Source of the DNA: Streptococcus pasteurianus
Lineage (GTDB): Bacteria; Bacillota; Bacilli; Lactobacillales; Streptococcaceae
Assembly: GCF_004843545.1 (NCBI RefSeq)
Contig: NZ_CP039457.1
Coordinates: forward strand, 1,206,501 to 1,270,500
Direction of reading: 5' to 3'
DNA length: 64,000 bases
Below are positions 36,175 through 46,187 of the stretch, piece after piece. A program made the translations under genes and the position numbers. The notes under the pieces are model-generated. The model did no database searches and was not told the origin of the DNA. It saw only the letters and a program-made list of their open reading frames with translations. How positions within the stretch are numbered: the stretch's first letter is position 1; each line of letters begins with the position of its first letter.

Positions 36175-37095
36175 CTAACCTTTTATGCTATCGTAGTATT
36201 CTTTCGCGACATCTGTATATTCTTGACCGTCAACATCCACTTTAGCATTAAGTTCCGTAACTGTTTCAGTATCAAGTTTTGCCGAAATATTATTTAAAAT
36301 GGTTTTAATATCTGGATTGTCATCCAAAATATTATCTCGCACAACGGGCGCTAAATTATAAGGTGGCCAGAACTGTTTATCATCTTCCAATAATGTGAAT
36401 TTATCCGTACTAACCAACTGACCTTCGGTCGTGTAAGCTGGCGTTACATCTGCCTCATCATTTTCAAGAACACTGTATTTCAAACTATTATCATACACCT
36501 TTGAAGATTGCCAGTTAAAGGTACCATAAGTCTTTTCAAGTCCTGGTAAACCATCTTCACGTTCATCAAATTCCCCTTGTGAAGCAAAGCGCAATTCACT
36601 AGCATGAGCTTGCAAATCAGAAATCGTCTTGATGTTGAGTGAATTGGCGACTTCCGTACGAATAACCAAACCTTGGCTATCATTTGCTGACGCGTAATCA
36701 AGCCAAGTCAGGTTAAATTGTTCCTCATACTCTTTTTTGACAGTCTTATAAACTTTCTCTGAGTCTGTTTCCATATCCTCACCCAAAACTGACAGCAAAC
36801 CAGTTCCTGTATATTCTGGATATAAGTCAATCTCATCATTGACAATTGAATTATGAATCAAAGAACTTGAAATATTTGACACACGCTCGACGGTATAACC
36901 ATTGTCCTCAAGCGCAAGCGCATAAATTTCAGCAATGACTAGATTTTCCGTAAAATCTTTCGACCCCACACGAATAGTGGTTGACGATTGCTGCACTTCA
37001 GAAGATTGATTATTGCGCCACGCCCAAATCCCACCAACAATTGCCACCAAAATGACTACCAGTAACGCTCCTGAAATCACCTTTTTATTTTTCAT
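36175..37095 (-). CDS. OpuCC-type glycine betaine/carnitine/choline binding protein
   Basis: 306 aa OpuAC-domain protein. The N-terminal helix VISGALLVVILVAIVGGIWA has no lipobox Cys after it, so anchoring is by an uncleaved helix. Ligand-domain marks are TIRVGSKDFTENLVIAEIYA, DEIDLYPEYTGTGL and DVTPAYTTEGQLVS. It overlaps the upstream permease by 11 bp. As in the other binding protein of this window, the lack of a lipobox is unusual. Confidence 0.9.
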   Translation of the reverse strand: MKNKKVISGALLVVILVAIVGGIWAWRNNQSSEVQQSSTTIRVGSKDFTENLVIAEIYALALEDNGYTVERVSNISSSLIHNSIVNDEIDLYPEYTGTGLLSVLGEDMETDSEKVYKTVKKEYEEQFNLTWLDYASANDSQGLVIRTEVANSLNIKTISDLQAHASELRFASQGEFDEREDGLPGLEKTYGTFNWQSSKVYDNSLKYSVLENDEADVTPAYTTEGQLVSTDKFTLLEDDKQFWPPYNLAPVVRDNILDDNPDIKTILNNISAKLDTETVTELNAKVDVDGQEYTDVAKEYYDSIKG

Positions 37096-37720
37096 AATGT
37101 TCTACCCCTTTTATGCTTAAATCAAAAATAATCATACTAAGGAACGACAATATCGCAACCGAACCACCACCAATTAGCAATAAATCATAACGATAAAGTC
37201 CTAATCCTGTAAAAATCAAAGTACCAAGTCCACCTGCTCCAATATAGGTCGCCAAGGTTGCGCTAGCAATAATTTCCACCAATGCCAATTTAATGCCATT
37301 TAAAATATGTGGCAGAGCTAACGGAAACTGGACTTTTGTTAATAATTGAGACCTTGTCATACCAAGTCCCAAAGCTGTTTCTAGCAAATTTTCTGAAACC
37401 GACGCAAACCCAACAATCGTATTTAATAAAATGGGTGGTATTCCCAAAATCACTAAAGCAATCAAGGCAGGTAAGCGCCCCACTCCAATGAATGGAATCA
37501 AAATAAATAAGATTCCAAGGCTTGGAATAACGCGTAGCCCTTGCGTCAAAAGCGTTGACAATTGTCGTACAAACGGCTTTTCATAAGAAAAATAGCCAAG
37601 TGGTAGAGCGATGATTAAGGCAATCACCAAAGCCTCGAAACTTAGGCTAATGTGTTGCCAAACGTATCCTAAATAAGTATTTCCATTATCTGCAAAATAT
37701 GCAGCTATATCATTTAACAT
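37085..37720 (-). CDS. OpuC-type quaternary amine ABC permease (first)
   Basis: 211 aa, about six helices with the EAA-type loop ETALGLGMTRSQLLTKVQFP and EIIASATLATYIGAGGLGTL. It overlaps both neighbours by 11 bp (MarR upstream, binding protein downstream), indicating strict translational coupling. Together with the second permease and ATPase it forms an importer for compatible solutes. Confidence 0.93.
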   Translation of the reverse strand: MLNDIAAYFADNGNTYLGYVWQHISLSFEALVIALIIALPLGYFSYEKPFVRQLSTLLTQGLRVIPSLGILFILIPFIGVGRLPALIALVILGIPPILLNTIVGFASVSENLLETALGLGMTRSQLLTKVQFPLALPHILNGIKLALVEIIASATLATYIGAGGLGTLIFTGLGLYRYDLLLIGGGSVAILSFLSMIIFDLSIKGVEHYEK

Positions 37721-38162
37721 GTTCCTTTACCTGATGACTTTCTAAAAGTTCTGTTAACCTATCAGTGAACATCGCTGTCGCTGACAATAAAACTTCCTGT
37801 TCTTCCAAAGTCAAAGCGCTCATTGCTTGCGCTTCAAAATCTGCTAACGGATCCAATAATTCAGCAGCAAACTGCTGACCTGTTTCAGTTAAACGAATCA
37901 ACTTCTTGCGCCTGTCAATTCGAGAAGGCTCCAAATATAATATTCCTTTTTTCATATAAGTTTTAACAATTGCTTGAATCACTTGTTTCGTTGAAAATGT
38001 TCGTTTTGCAATGCTCTCCTGTGTCATTCCATGTGGATTATGATAAATCCACATAAAAACTAATAACGATTTACTATTTAGCCCATGCTTTTTAGCGTAG
38101 CTTTCATAGAGGGAAAATTGCTCATCACGCAAACGAGCGTATTTTTTTGCATTACTTATCAC
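37710..38162 (-). CDS. MarR-family regulator of the opu operon
   Basis: 150 aa winged-helix protein. The HTH is PHGMTQESIAKRTFSTKQVI and the wing LEPSRIDRRKKLIRLTETGQ. It is the second gene of the operon, overlapping genes on both sides by 11 bp. A perfect palindrome in the operon promoter (39192-39210) is the natural candidate for its operator, giving autoregulation and control of the transporter. Confidence 0.88.
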   Translation of the reverse strand: MISNAKKYARLRDEQFSLYESYAKKHGLNSKSLLVFMWIYHNPHGMTQESIAKRTFSTKQVIQAIVKTYMKKGILYLEPSRIDRRKKLIRLTETGQQFAAELLDPLADFEAQAMSALTLEEQEVLLSATAMFTDRLTELLESHQVKEHVK

Positions 38163-39129
38163 TAAAATTTTCCTCCTTATTTAAAATAATGACCTTGCCA
38201 AATGCTGCAACACTATCAAGATAATCATGTGCAGCTTGGATACTATCCAAATCAAATACACGCTCAGGGCGAACATCTACTTGTTCTTGCTCAATATAAG
38301 CTAACATTTTCTGAATCTTATCTTGTGAAACATTGCCTGAATAAAATGTTGTCAAATAGACATTATTTTTAAGTTCCATAATTGGATCAAATTCTTCCAG
38401 ATACCATTTTCGTCCCAATTGACCGCAGGAACAAATAATTCCGTTTTCTTGCAAATGCCCTAGACTGTCTTTGATGGTGGCAGGTCCAACTAATTCTAAG
38501 ATTTTCGTGAATGTCACATCCGTCTTTAGCACACCATTATCATCAATAACCAAATCATCATATCCAGCGTCCAAAAGTTGCGCTTTTTTAGCAGTATTGC
38601 GCACACTTGCATAGACGTTCACGTCAGGAAATTTAGCTTTTACCAATTTCACAAAAGCCGTCCCGATACCACTAGCACCAGCACGCACCAAAACCGTATC
38701 ACGGGAGGTGATTTTTAAATTTTGATAAGCACCAAAGGCAGTATAATAAGTCTCTGGAATCGTCGCCAACGTTGCCCAATCCAACTGCGTTGAGATAGGA
38801 TAAATCTGCTCATTTGGCAAAAGGACATATTCAGCATACGATCCATCAAAATCACGTCCCATTTCTCCCATAATCGAAATGATTTTTTGACCAACTGGCA
38901 AACGTTGCTCGTCCGTCGTCTCTTCAATGACGCCAACACATTCTATCCCAAGAATCCTTGGAAAGGTGACACTCGGCGACAAGCCTTGTCTGGTAAAAAT
39001 TTCAGAACGATTAATCCCAAATCCCATAATTTTCACCAAAGACCAACCTGATTTCACTTGCGGTTTAGCAATCTGAGTCACCTTTAAAACACTACTATCT
39101 CCTGCTTTGCTAACAATAACAGCTTTCAC
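38152..39129 (-). CDS. MDR-family NAD(P)H:quinone/enone oxidoreductase
   Basis: 325 aa alcohol-dehydrogenase-like fold without zinc ligands. The N-terminal GroES-like domain has FGINRSEIFTRQGLSPSV then PRILGIECVGVIEE, and the cofactor domain has VLVRAGASGIGTAFVKLVKA (NADP-type loop). First gene of an operon with MarR and OpuC-type genes; its 3' end overlaps marR by 11 bp. Likely reduces reactive carbonyls or quinones. Why it shares a transcript with an osmolyte importer is unclear. Confidence 0.9.
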   Translation of the reverse strand: MKAVIVSKAGDSSVLKVTQIAKPQVKSGWSLVKIMGFGINRSEIFTRQGLSPSVTFPRILGIECVGVIEETTDEQRLPVGQKIISIMGEMGRDFDGSYAEYVLLPNEQIYPISTQLDWATLATIPETYYTAFGAYQNLKITSRDTVLVRAGASGIGTAFVKLVKAKFPDVNVYASVRNTAKKAQLLDAGYDDLVIDDNGVLKTDVTFTKILELVGPATIKDSLGHLQENGIICSCGQLGRKWYLEEFDPIMELKNNVYLTTFYSGNVSQDKIQKMLAYIEQEQVDVRPERVFDLDSIQAAHDYLDSVAAFGKVIILNKEENFSDK

Positions 39130-39169
39130 TTTCTTCCCTCCTTTTAAACGTTTTCAATAATTTCCCATT

Positions 39170-39210
39170 ATTATGTCATATCCACCAAAATTAGTCAAAT
39201 ATTTTGACTA
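39170..39210 (-). promoter_or_regulatory. Promoter and palindromic operator of the oxidoreductase-marR-opu operon
   Basis: On the minus strand -35 TTGACT (39193-39198) and -10 CATAAT (39170-39175) are 17 bp apart. The -35 lies within a perfect palindrome TAGTCAAATATTTTGACTA (39192-39210; 8-bp arms, 3-bp centre), a typical MarR-type site. Confidence 0.82.
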
Positions 39211-39356
39211 TTTTTCAATTCCTAAACAAATGCCACTTTTGCTTTAAAAATTGATTGCAAGTTATATAAATGCCATTACAAAATAAAAACAAAAGAAAAA
39301 GCTAGGTACTTGCCTAACTTTCTAAAATCTTCTAGCCAGACTATGCAGACAATAAA

Positions 39357-39390
39357 AAACGAGGCTGAGCACGTTGTCCCAGACTCGTTT
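39357..39390 (-). terminator. Terminator of the rcrRPQ-like operon
   Basis: AAACGAG-CTG pairs with CAG-CTCGTTT; the minus strand continues TTTTTTATTG. It starts four bases after the last stop codon. Confidence 0.88.
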
Positions 39391-39394
39391 AGTT

Positions 39395-41167
39395 TTAAGC
39401 TACTTCAAATTGTGAATTGTAGAGGTCAGCATAGAAGCCGCCTTGTTGCATCAAATCATCGTGATTGCCTTGTTCGATGATGTTACCATCTTTCATCACA
39501 AGGATAAGGTCAGCGTTTCTAATCGTTGACAAACGGTGAGCGATAACAAATGATGTACGACCTTCCATCAATTTATCCATGGCTTTTTGAATCAATTCTT
39601 CAGTACGTGTATCAACTGATGACGTTGCTTCGTCCAAAATAAGGAGCGGTGAATCTTTCAAAAGAGCACGCGCAATCGTCAAGAGTTGTTTTTGACCAAT
39701 TGAAAGTGTTACAGAATCATCAAGATAAGTGTCATAACCTTTTGGAAGTGTCATGATAAAGTGATGAACACCAACAGCCTTAGCCGCTGCAATAACTTGT
39801 TCGTCTGTAATATTTTCTTGATTGTAAATCAAGTTTTCTTTGATTGTTCCTTCAAACAACCACGTATCTTGAAGCACCATTGAGAATTGGTCATGCACTT
39901 CTTCACGTGTCATCAAACGTGTATCCACACCATCAATAGTGATTTGACCTTTATCGATTTCATAGAATTTCATGAGCAGGTTAACAATGGTTGTTTTACC
40001 AGCGCCTGTTGGTCCAACAATGGCAACTTTCTGACCAGGTTTCGCCACAGCGGAGAAATCATGGATAATTGTTTTATCCTTAGAATAACCAAAGAAAACA
40101 TTATCAAAGGTAACTTCACCATTAACATCACTAAGTTGACGTTCCTTATCAGACTCATCTTCCATTTCATCTTCTTCAAGGAATTCAAAGACACGGCTCA
40201 TGGCAGCTGTTGCTGATTGCATTTGTGTGAAAGCTTGCGCAATTTGTGACAATGGTTGTGAGAAGATACGAACATAAGTCATAAAGGCAACCACATCCCC
40301 CATGGTAATATCACCATTGATAACTTTAACGGCACCAACCACACAGACCATAACATAACCAAAGTTCCCAACGAAAATCATAAGCGGCATCATAATACCT
40401 GACAAGAACTGTGATTGCCACATTGATTTATAAAGATTGGTGTTTAATTTTTTAAAGGTTTCGCTTGTTTCACCAGCAGCGTTATAACTTGTTACCACAT
40501 TATGACCAGAGTAAATTTCTTCAACATAACCATTAATCGCAGCCAAGTTATTTTGTTGACGTTTGAACAATGGTTGTGATGAGCCCATGATAACCATAAC
40601 CAAAACAAAACCAATCAGAACAGACCCAATCGCTGTTAGAGCCATGCTGACATTTGAATGGAACATCATGAAAATTGATCCAATCAATAACATGGTTGAT
40701 GTCACCAAAGTTCCCAAACTTTGGTTAAGCGATTGACCAAGCAAGTCAACGTCATTTGTCACACGAGAAAGGGTGTCCCCTTGCGAATGACTATCAAAGT
40801 AATTCAATGGAACCTTGTCAATTTTGGTCTGAATAGCTTTACGTAAACGTTGTGAAAAACGTTGAACGATAGTCGCTACGGTAAAGCTTTGAATATAACC
40901 AACTACTGCTGAAATAACGTATAAAATTGCCAAAGTTAATGCAATTTTACCAACTTTATCCAAGTCGATTCCTGGAATCATACCAGTCGCCGTTGGTGTC
41001 AAACCTTTGGTGATTGTATTGGTGATTTCTTTTAATTTATCAGGTCCAATAACCGTAACCGTCGCAGAAACAATTGCTCCAATCACTGCAAGAAGAAATG
41101 GAAGCTGGAAACCTCTAATATAGGGCTTCATTCTGTCATAGAAAGATGTTTTTTTCTTATTTTCCAT
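39395..41167 (-). CDS. rcrQ: Heterodimeric ABC exporter subunit, RcrQ-like
   Basis: 590 aa, six membrane helices then a nucleotide-binding domain. Walker A GPTGAGKTTIVNLLMKFYE and a full Walker B with catalytic Glu (LLILDEATSSVD), but a degenerate signature (TLSIGQKQLLT). The partner RcrP has the opposite pattern, so the pair has one functional and one degenerate ATP site. Overlaps rcrP by 11 bp. In S. mutans rcrRPQ links stress, alarmones and competence; I use the symbols from order and MarR linkage. Confidence 0.87.
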   Translation of the reverse strand: MENKKKTSFYDRMKPYIRGFQLPFLLAVIGAIVSATVTVIGPDKLKEITNTITKGLTPTATGMIPGIDLDKVGKIALTLAILYVISAVVGYIQSFTVATIVQRFSQRLRKAIQTKIDKVPLNYFDSHSQGDTLSRVTNDVDLLGQSLNQSLGTLVTSTMLLIGSIFMMFHSNVSMALTAIGSVLIGFVLVMVIMGSSQPLFKRQQNNLAAINGYVEEIYSGHNVVTSYNAAGETSETFKKLNTNLYKSMWQSQFLSGIMMPLMIFVGNFGYVMVCVVGAVKVINGDITMGDVVAFMTYVRIFSQPLSQIAQAFTQMQSATAAMSRVFEFLEEDEMEDESDKERQLSDVNGEVTFDNVFFGYSKDKTIIHDFSAVAKPGQKVAIVGPTGAGKTTIVNLLMKFYEIDKGQITIDGVDTRLMTREEVHDQFSMVLQDTWLFEGTIKENLIYNQENITDEQVIAAAKAVGVHHFIMTLPKGYDTYLDDSVTLSIGQKQLLTIARALLKDSPLLILDEATSSVDTRTEELIQKAMDKLMEGRTSFVIAHRLSTIRNADLILVMKDGNIIEQGNHDDLMQQGGFYADLYNSQFEVA

Positions 41168-42971
41168 TTTCTAATTCCTCCTTAGATAGTTGTGAGTAAG
41201 CAATTTCACGATAAACATCGTTGTTTGCAAGCAATTCTTCGTGCGTACCTTGACCAACAACTTTACCTTCATCCAAGACCAAAATTTGGTCAGCGTCCAT
41301 AATCGTTGAGATACGTTGTGCCACGATTAATTTCGTCATATCAGCTGTACGTTCTTTCAACTGTGAACGAAGGATTCGGTCAGTCTTGTAGTCAAGTGCT
41401 GAGAACGAATCATCAAAGATGATAATCTCAGGTTTACGAGCAAGAGCACGCGCAATTGCCAAACGTTGTTTTTGACCACCTGAGAAGTTTTGACCACTTT
41501 GAGCAACAGGTGCTTTTAACTTACCGTCTTTCATTTCAACGAATGTCTTACCTTGAGCTAAATCAAGAGCTTCCCACATCTTGTCATCATCAAGTGGCGA
41601 ACTATTGCTTTCTCCCATATCCATATTTGAAGCGATATCCCCACTGAAAAGCACTGCTTTTTGCGGAATATAACCAACAATCTTATGAAGCGTATCATGG
41701 TCATATTGACGAACATCAATGCCATCGACTTTAATCGTTCCTTCTGTCGCGTCATAAAAACGTGGAATCAAGTTCACCAAAGTTGATTTACCAGAACCAG
41801 TTGAACCGATAAAGGCAATCGTGTCTCCAGCTTTCGCTTTAAAGGAAACGTGTTCCAAAACAGCTTCTGAATTTTTGCTGTAACGGAATGAAACATTGTC
41901 AAATTCAACAGAACCTTTTTCAGTTGGTTTAGCTTGATTTGTTTCTGGATATTCAATTGAAGATTTTGTTTCAAGAACTTCATTAATACGCCCAGCAGCA
42001 ACAACAGCACGAGGTAAAATGAAGAATACAACAATCATCATCATGAATCCCATAACAACTTGCATGGCATATGATGAATAAACAACCATATCTGAGAACA
42101 AATCAACTTTATCTTGCATAGCGCCAGCAATTTTCGTTGGATCTGTCGGAATGGCAATATTTTCAATCAAATGCGCACCAATCCAGTAGATAGCAAGTGT
42201 CATTCCGCTTGAAATTCCTGTCATTACTGGAGATAACAACGCCATTGAACGTCCAATAAAGAGGTTAAGATTGGTAACATTATCATTGGCTTGTGCAAAT
42301 TTGGCATCTTGATAATCTTCGGCATTGTATGCACGCACCACACGGATACCTGTCAATGATTCTCGCGTAATACTGTTCAATTTATCGGTTAATGTTTGAA
42401 TCATGCGTTGTTTAGGCATCACCATCATCAACAAGAACATAATCATCAAGAACATAACCGCAACTGCGACAATAAGAACCAATAGCCATTCATGATTTTT
42501 ATCAGCAATCTTGGTTATTGCCCAAATTGCCATGATAGGTCCTTTAGTAATGACTTGGATTCCCATTGTGAAAACCAATTGAATTTGTGTAATATCATTG
42601 GTTGTACGTGTCAAAAGACTAGGAATTGAAAATTTCTTGATTTCAGCATCTGAAAAATTCAAGACACTATGGAAAATGTCATCACGTAGACGTGTACTAA
42701 AACTTGCCGCAATACGAGCAGCCAGGAAACCGACAACGACGGATGCCGCAAAGCTTCCCAAAGAAAGCAAGACCATACGCATCCCTGGCGCATCAAAGTT
42801 CCAAGCAAAAATATCTTTTACTTTTGTTCCCTCTGTTGATAGCAAGGTTGTGATATCCGACATATAATCTGGAATTTTCAACTCAAGATAAACATTCAAA
42901 CACACAAATAATACAGCAAAAATAAGCATCGTAACTTCTTTTACTGTTAAGCGTTTCAAAATTTTTAACAT
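41157..42971 (-). CDS. rcrP: Heterodimeric ABC exporter subunit, RcrP-like
   Basis: 604 aa ABC half-transporter, six helices in the first 330 residues. NBD: Walker A GSTGSGKSTLVNLIPRFYD, intact signature NFSGGQKQRLAIARALA, but Walker B ends IIIFDDSFSALD, with Asp where the catalytic Glu should be. That is the degenerate-site subunit of a TM287/288-like heterodimer. It follows the MarR gene by three bp. Confidence 0.88.
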   Translation of the reverse strand: MLKILKRLTVKEVTMLIFAVLFVCLNVYLELKIPDYMSDITTLLSTEGTKVKDIFAWNFDAPGMRMVLLSLGSFAASVVVGFLAARIAASFSTRLRDDIFHSVLNFSDAEIKKFSIPSLLTRTTNDITQIQLVFTMGIQVITKGPIMAIWAITKIADKNHEWLLVLIVAVAVMFLMIMFLLMMVMPKQRMIQTLTDKLNSITRESLTGIRVVRAYNAEDYQDAKFAQANDNVTNLNLFIGRSMALLSPVMTGISSGMTLAIYWIGAHLIENIAIPTDPTKIAGAMQDKVDLFSDMVVYSSYAMQVVMGFMMMIVVFFILPRAVVAAGRINEVLETKSSIEYPETNQAKPTEKGSVEFDNVSFRYSKNSEAVLEHVSFKAKAGDTIAFIGSTGSGKSTLVNLIPRFYDATEGTIKVDGIDVRQYDHDTLHKIVGYIPQKAVLFSGDIASNMDMGESNSSPLDDDKMWEALDLAQGKTFVEMKDGKLKAPVAQSGQNFSGGQKQRLAIARALARKPEIIIFDDSFSALDYKTDRILRSQLKERTADMTKLIVAQRISTIMDADQILVLDEGKVVGQGTHEELLANNDVYREIAYSQLSKEELENGK

Positions 42972-42974
42972 GCG

Positions 42975-43415
42975 TTACTCCTTGTTTTCTAAATTTTTCA
43001 AAATGCGGTCAAAGACGCGAAACGAAATTTTGAGATCCTCATGGTCAACACCAGCTAAGATTTGTCTATGCATTTCATCATGGAAATCTTGAATGTTTTG
43101 AGCCTTTGATTTTCCAAGTTCAGTCAACACCACTTGCTTATAACGCTTATCTTCTATTGACGAAATAACTCGGATAAAACCATTTTTCTCCATGCGCTTA
43201 ATCAAATTACTAGTTACTGACTTTGAAATTCTTAGTCTCTTCTCAATATCCTTGATATAAATTTCTTTATCAGGATTATCATGGAGATACAACACTGCAA
43301 ATCCCTGTGGACCAGCCAGATTTTCAACACCATGACTTTCCGCAAGAGCATGGACACGATTTTCCGCTAAATTGATAAAATCCCTAAACTGTGAAAACGG
43401 ATCTTTCTTATGCAT
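42975..43415 (-). CDS. rcrR: MarR-family regulator, RcrR-like
   Basis: 146 aa winged helix. DNA-binding part KDIEKRLRISKSVTSNLIKR and wing VISSIEDKRYKQVVLTELGK. First gene of the operon with the two exporter subunits. Its promoter contains a 20-bp perfect palindrome between the -35 and -10 boxes, so autorepression is expected. The naming rests on gene order shared with S. mutans rcrRPQ and on the nearby relPRS module. Confidence 0.87.
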   Translation of the reverse strand: MHKKDPFSQFRDFINLAENRVHALAESHGVENLAGPQGFAVLYLHDNPDKEIYIKDIEKRLRISKSVTSNLIKRMEKNGFIRVISSIEDKRYKQVVLTELGKSKAQNIQDFHDEMHRQILAGVDHEDLKISFRVFDRILKNLENKE

Positions 43416-43463
43416 CTTTTACTCACTTTCTGAAAAATACCAAGATTTATTCTTGTAGGATAC

Positions 43464-43492
43464 ATTATAGTTCTTATGAGAACTATTGTCAA
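43464..43492 (-). promoter_or_regulatory. rcrRPQ-like promoter with palindromic operator
   Basis: Minus strand: perfect TTGACA (43487-43492), 17 bp, perfect TATAAT (43464-43469). The 20-bp palindrome ATAGTTCTTATGAGAACTAT (43467-43486; 8-bp arms) fills the spacer and overlaps half of the -10 box. A strong promoter that is blocked when the site is occupied. Confidence 0.9.
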
Positions 43493-43534
43493 GAAAAAGC
43501 TTCACTTCTACTTTATTTTTTCAATTATTTTCTG

Positions 43535-43578
43535 AAAACAAAAACAAACATTGATATATCAACGTTTGTTTTTGTTTT
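43535..43578 (-). terminator. Terminator after the deformylase-like gene
   Basis: Long stem AAAACAAAAACAAAC / GTTTGTTTTTGTTTT around TTGATATATCAA; it stands ten bases beyond the stop at 43588 and can act on both strands. Confidence 0.8.
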
Positions 43579-43587
43579 TTTTGAAAA

Positions 43588-43998
43588 TCAAATGATAACA
43601 CCTTCCAAATGATCTAATTCGTGTTGGCAAATTTGTGCTGGCAACCCTGTCAAGGTTAAGGTTTGTTGGCTCCAATTTTTGTCTAAAAAAGCCACTTCAA
43701 TTTTCTGGTAACGACGTGTTGGTCGTGCTCCTGTCAATGATAAACAAAACTCTTTCGTGTCAAATGGAAGTGATTTGTTAAGCAAAACTGGATTGAACAT
43801 CACCAAATCTGCTACTCCCATATTAACAATAATTGCTCGCTTTTTAACGCCAATCATATTAGCAGCCATGCCGACACAATTATCACGGTTTGCCACTAAA
43901 GTATCTTGCAAGTCTTGTGCCAAATACAAATCTTCTTTTGTTGCTTCTTCTGACTTTTGCGCCAAGAAAAAGGTGTCTCTTACAATCTGTTTAATCAT
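43588..43998 (-). CDS. Short peptide deformylase paralogue
   Basis: 136 aa PDF-like protein. Motif I is VGMAANMIGV (usual GxGxAAxQ, with Asn for Gln), motif II is EFCLSLTG (usual EGCLS, with Phe for Gly), and motif III QHELDHLEGV with the metal-binding HExxH is intact. Essential streptococcal deformylase is about 200 aa with canonical motifs, so this is probably the divergent second copy, possibly inactive or with a different substrate. It overlaps the GNAT gene by four bp. Confidence 0.85.
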   Translation of the reverse strand: MIKQIVRDTFFLAQKSEEATKEDLYLAQDLQDTLVANRDNCVGMAANMIGVKKRAIIVNMGVADLVMFNPVLLNKSLPFDTKEFCLSLTGARPTRRYQKIEVAFLDKNWSQQTLTLTGLPAQICQHELDHLEGVII

Positions 43999-44504
43999 TT
44001 TTTCTCCAATAGTAATTCCATAATATCAAAATCAATAGCTTGGTCATCAATTTCCATAAAGTGCTTAAACGTTCCAATCTTTTGAAAACCAAGACTGTCA
44101 TAAAGATGAATCGCTCGGTCGTTATCAGACCGAACTTCAAGTGAGAAGACTTTTAAGCCTGATTGCTGCGCTGCTGCAATCAATCGCGTTAATAGCTGAC
44201 GCCCAATTTCTTGATTCCAGTAGGCTTTTTTCACCGCGATACCAATTTCTGCACGATGCGCCAATCGTTTTTTACGAAAAGCACTACAATTACACGTTCC
44301 TACTATCTCACCAGCTTCTTCGGCTACTAAGAAATGTGATGTCTTAGATTTTTGAATCTCACTTAATAAGATTCCCTCATCTGCAACAGAAACAGACACC
44401 CCTTCTTCTCCATAAGACAAGTTATCTGTTTCTGAACCAATCTGCTGGCAAAATGCCAAAATAGCCCCAGCATCACTAGCCAAAGCATTTCTCACTATAA
44501 CCAT
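43995..44504 (-). CDS. GNAT-family N-acetyltransferase
   Basis: 169 aa. The acetyl-CoA binding motif A is AEIGIAVKKAYWNQEIGRQL followed by LTRLIAAAQQ, and motif B region LEVRSDNDRAIHLYDSLGFQ with KIGTFKHF resembles ribosomal-protein or small-molecule acetyltransferases (RimI/phosphinothricin type). Substrate unknown. It is followed, with a four-bp overlap, by the deformylase-like gene; both act on protein N-termini in some families, which may or may not be meaningful. Confidence 0.88.
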   Translation of the reverse strand: MVIVRNALASDAGAILAFCQQIGSETDNLSYGEEGVSVSVADEGILLSEIQKSKTSHFLVAEEAGEIVGTCNCSAFRKKRLAHRAEIGIAVKKAYWNQEIGRQLLTRLIAAAQQSGLKVFSLEVRSDNDRAIHLYDSLGFQKIGTFKHFMEIDDQAIDFDIMELLLEKK

Positions 44505-44607
44505 ATCAAGCCCTCGCTTTCGCTAAAAACATTATAACAAAATAAATAAAACCTTGCTACCATGCGCTTTCTCACATTTGTCACAAGATTTTATTGCACC
44601 AACAAAA

Positions 44608-44628
44608 TTGAGAATAACTAATTCTCAA
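44608..44628. promoter_or_regulatory. Orphan palindrome
   Basis: TTGAGAAT, AACTA, ATTCTCAA: perfect 8-bp arms. It lies about 100 bp upstream of the GNAT gene and 150 bp beyond gdhA. It could be an operator or a weak secondary terminator for gdhA (TTTT follows on the minus strand). Confidence 0.4.
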
Positions 44629-44654
44629 AGAAAATGAGTTGCAACGATACCAAC

Positions 44655-44680
44655 CAAAAGAGCCCACACTTCGTGGACTC
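44655..44680 (-). terminator. Probable gdhA terminator
   Basis: GAG-CCAC pairs with GTGG-CTC around ACTTC; minus-strand CTTTT follows. It lies 100 bp after the gdhA stop. Confidence 0.55.
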
Positions 44681-44780
44681 ATTTTCGGTTATTTGATATT
44701 AGAGAATGTAATTAAAGATTATAAAAGATTGTTGATTAAGTCATTAAGAGTTATACAACAGTCTTGTGAAAGACAAGATT

Positions 44781-46148
<1,368 letters not shown>

Positions 46149-46187
46149 TCAGATTATAAATCTTGTAATCAATAGACTACAAGGAAT

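Noticed and set aside
39970..40194. Small peptide gene inside rcrQ, as reported for competence-linked peptides in S. mutans
   Set aside because: I could not find a supported start or recognisable peptide; position alone is not enough.
44608..44628. Fur or PerR box
   Set aside because: The arms do not match the metal-regulator consensus well enough; kept only as an orphan palindrome.
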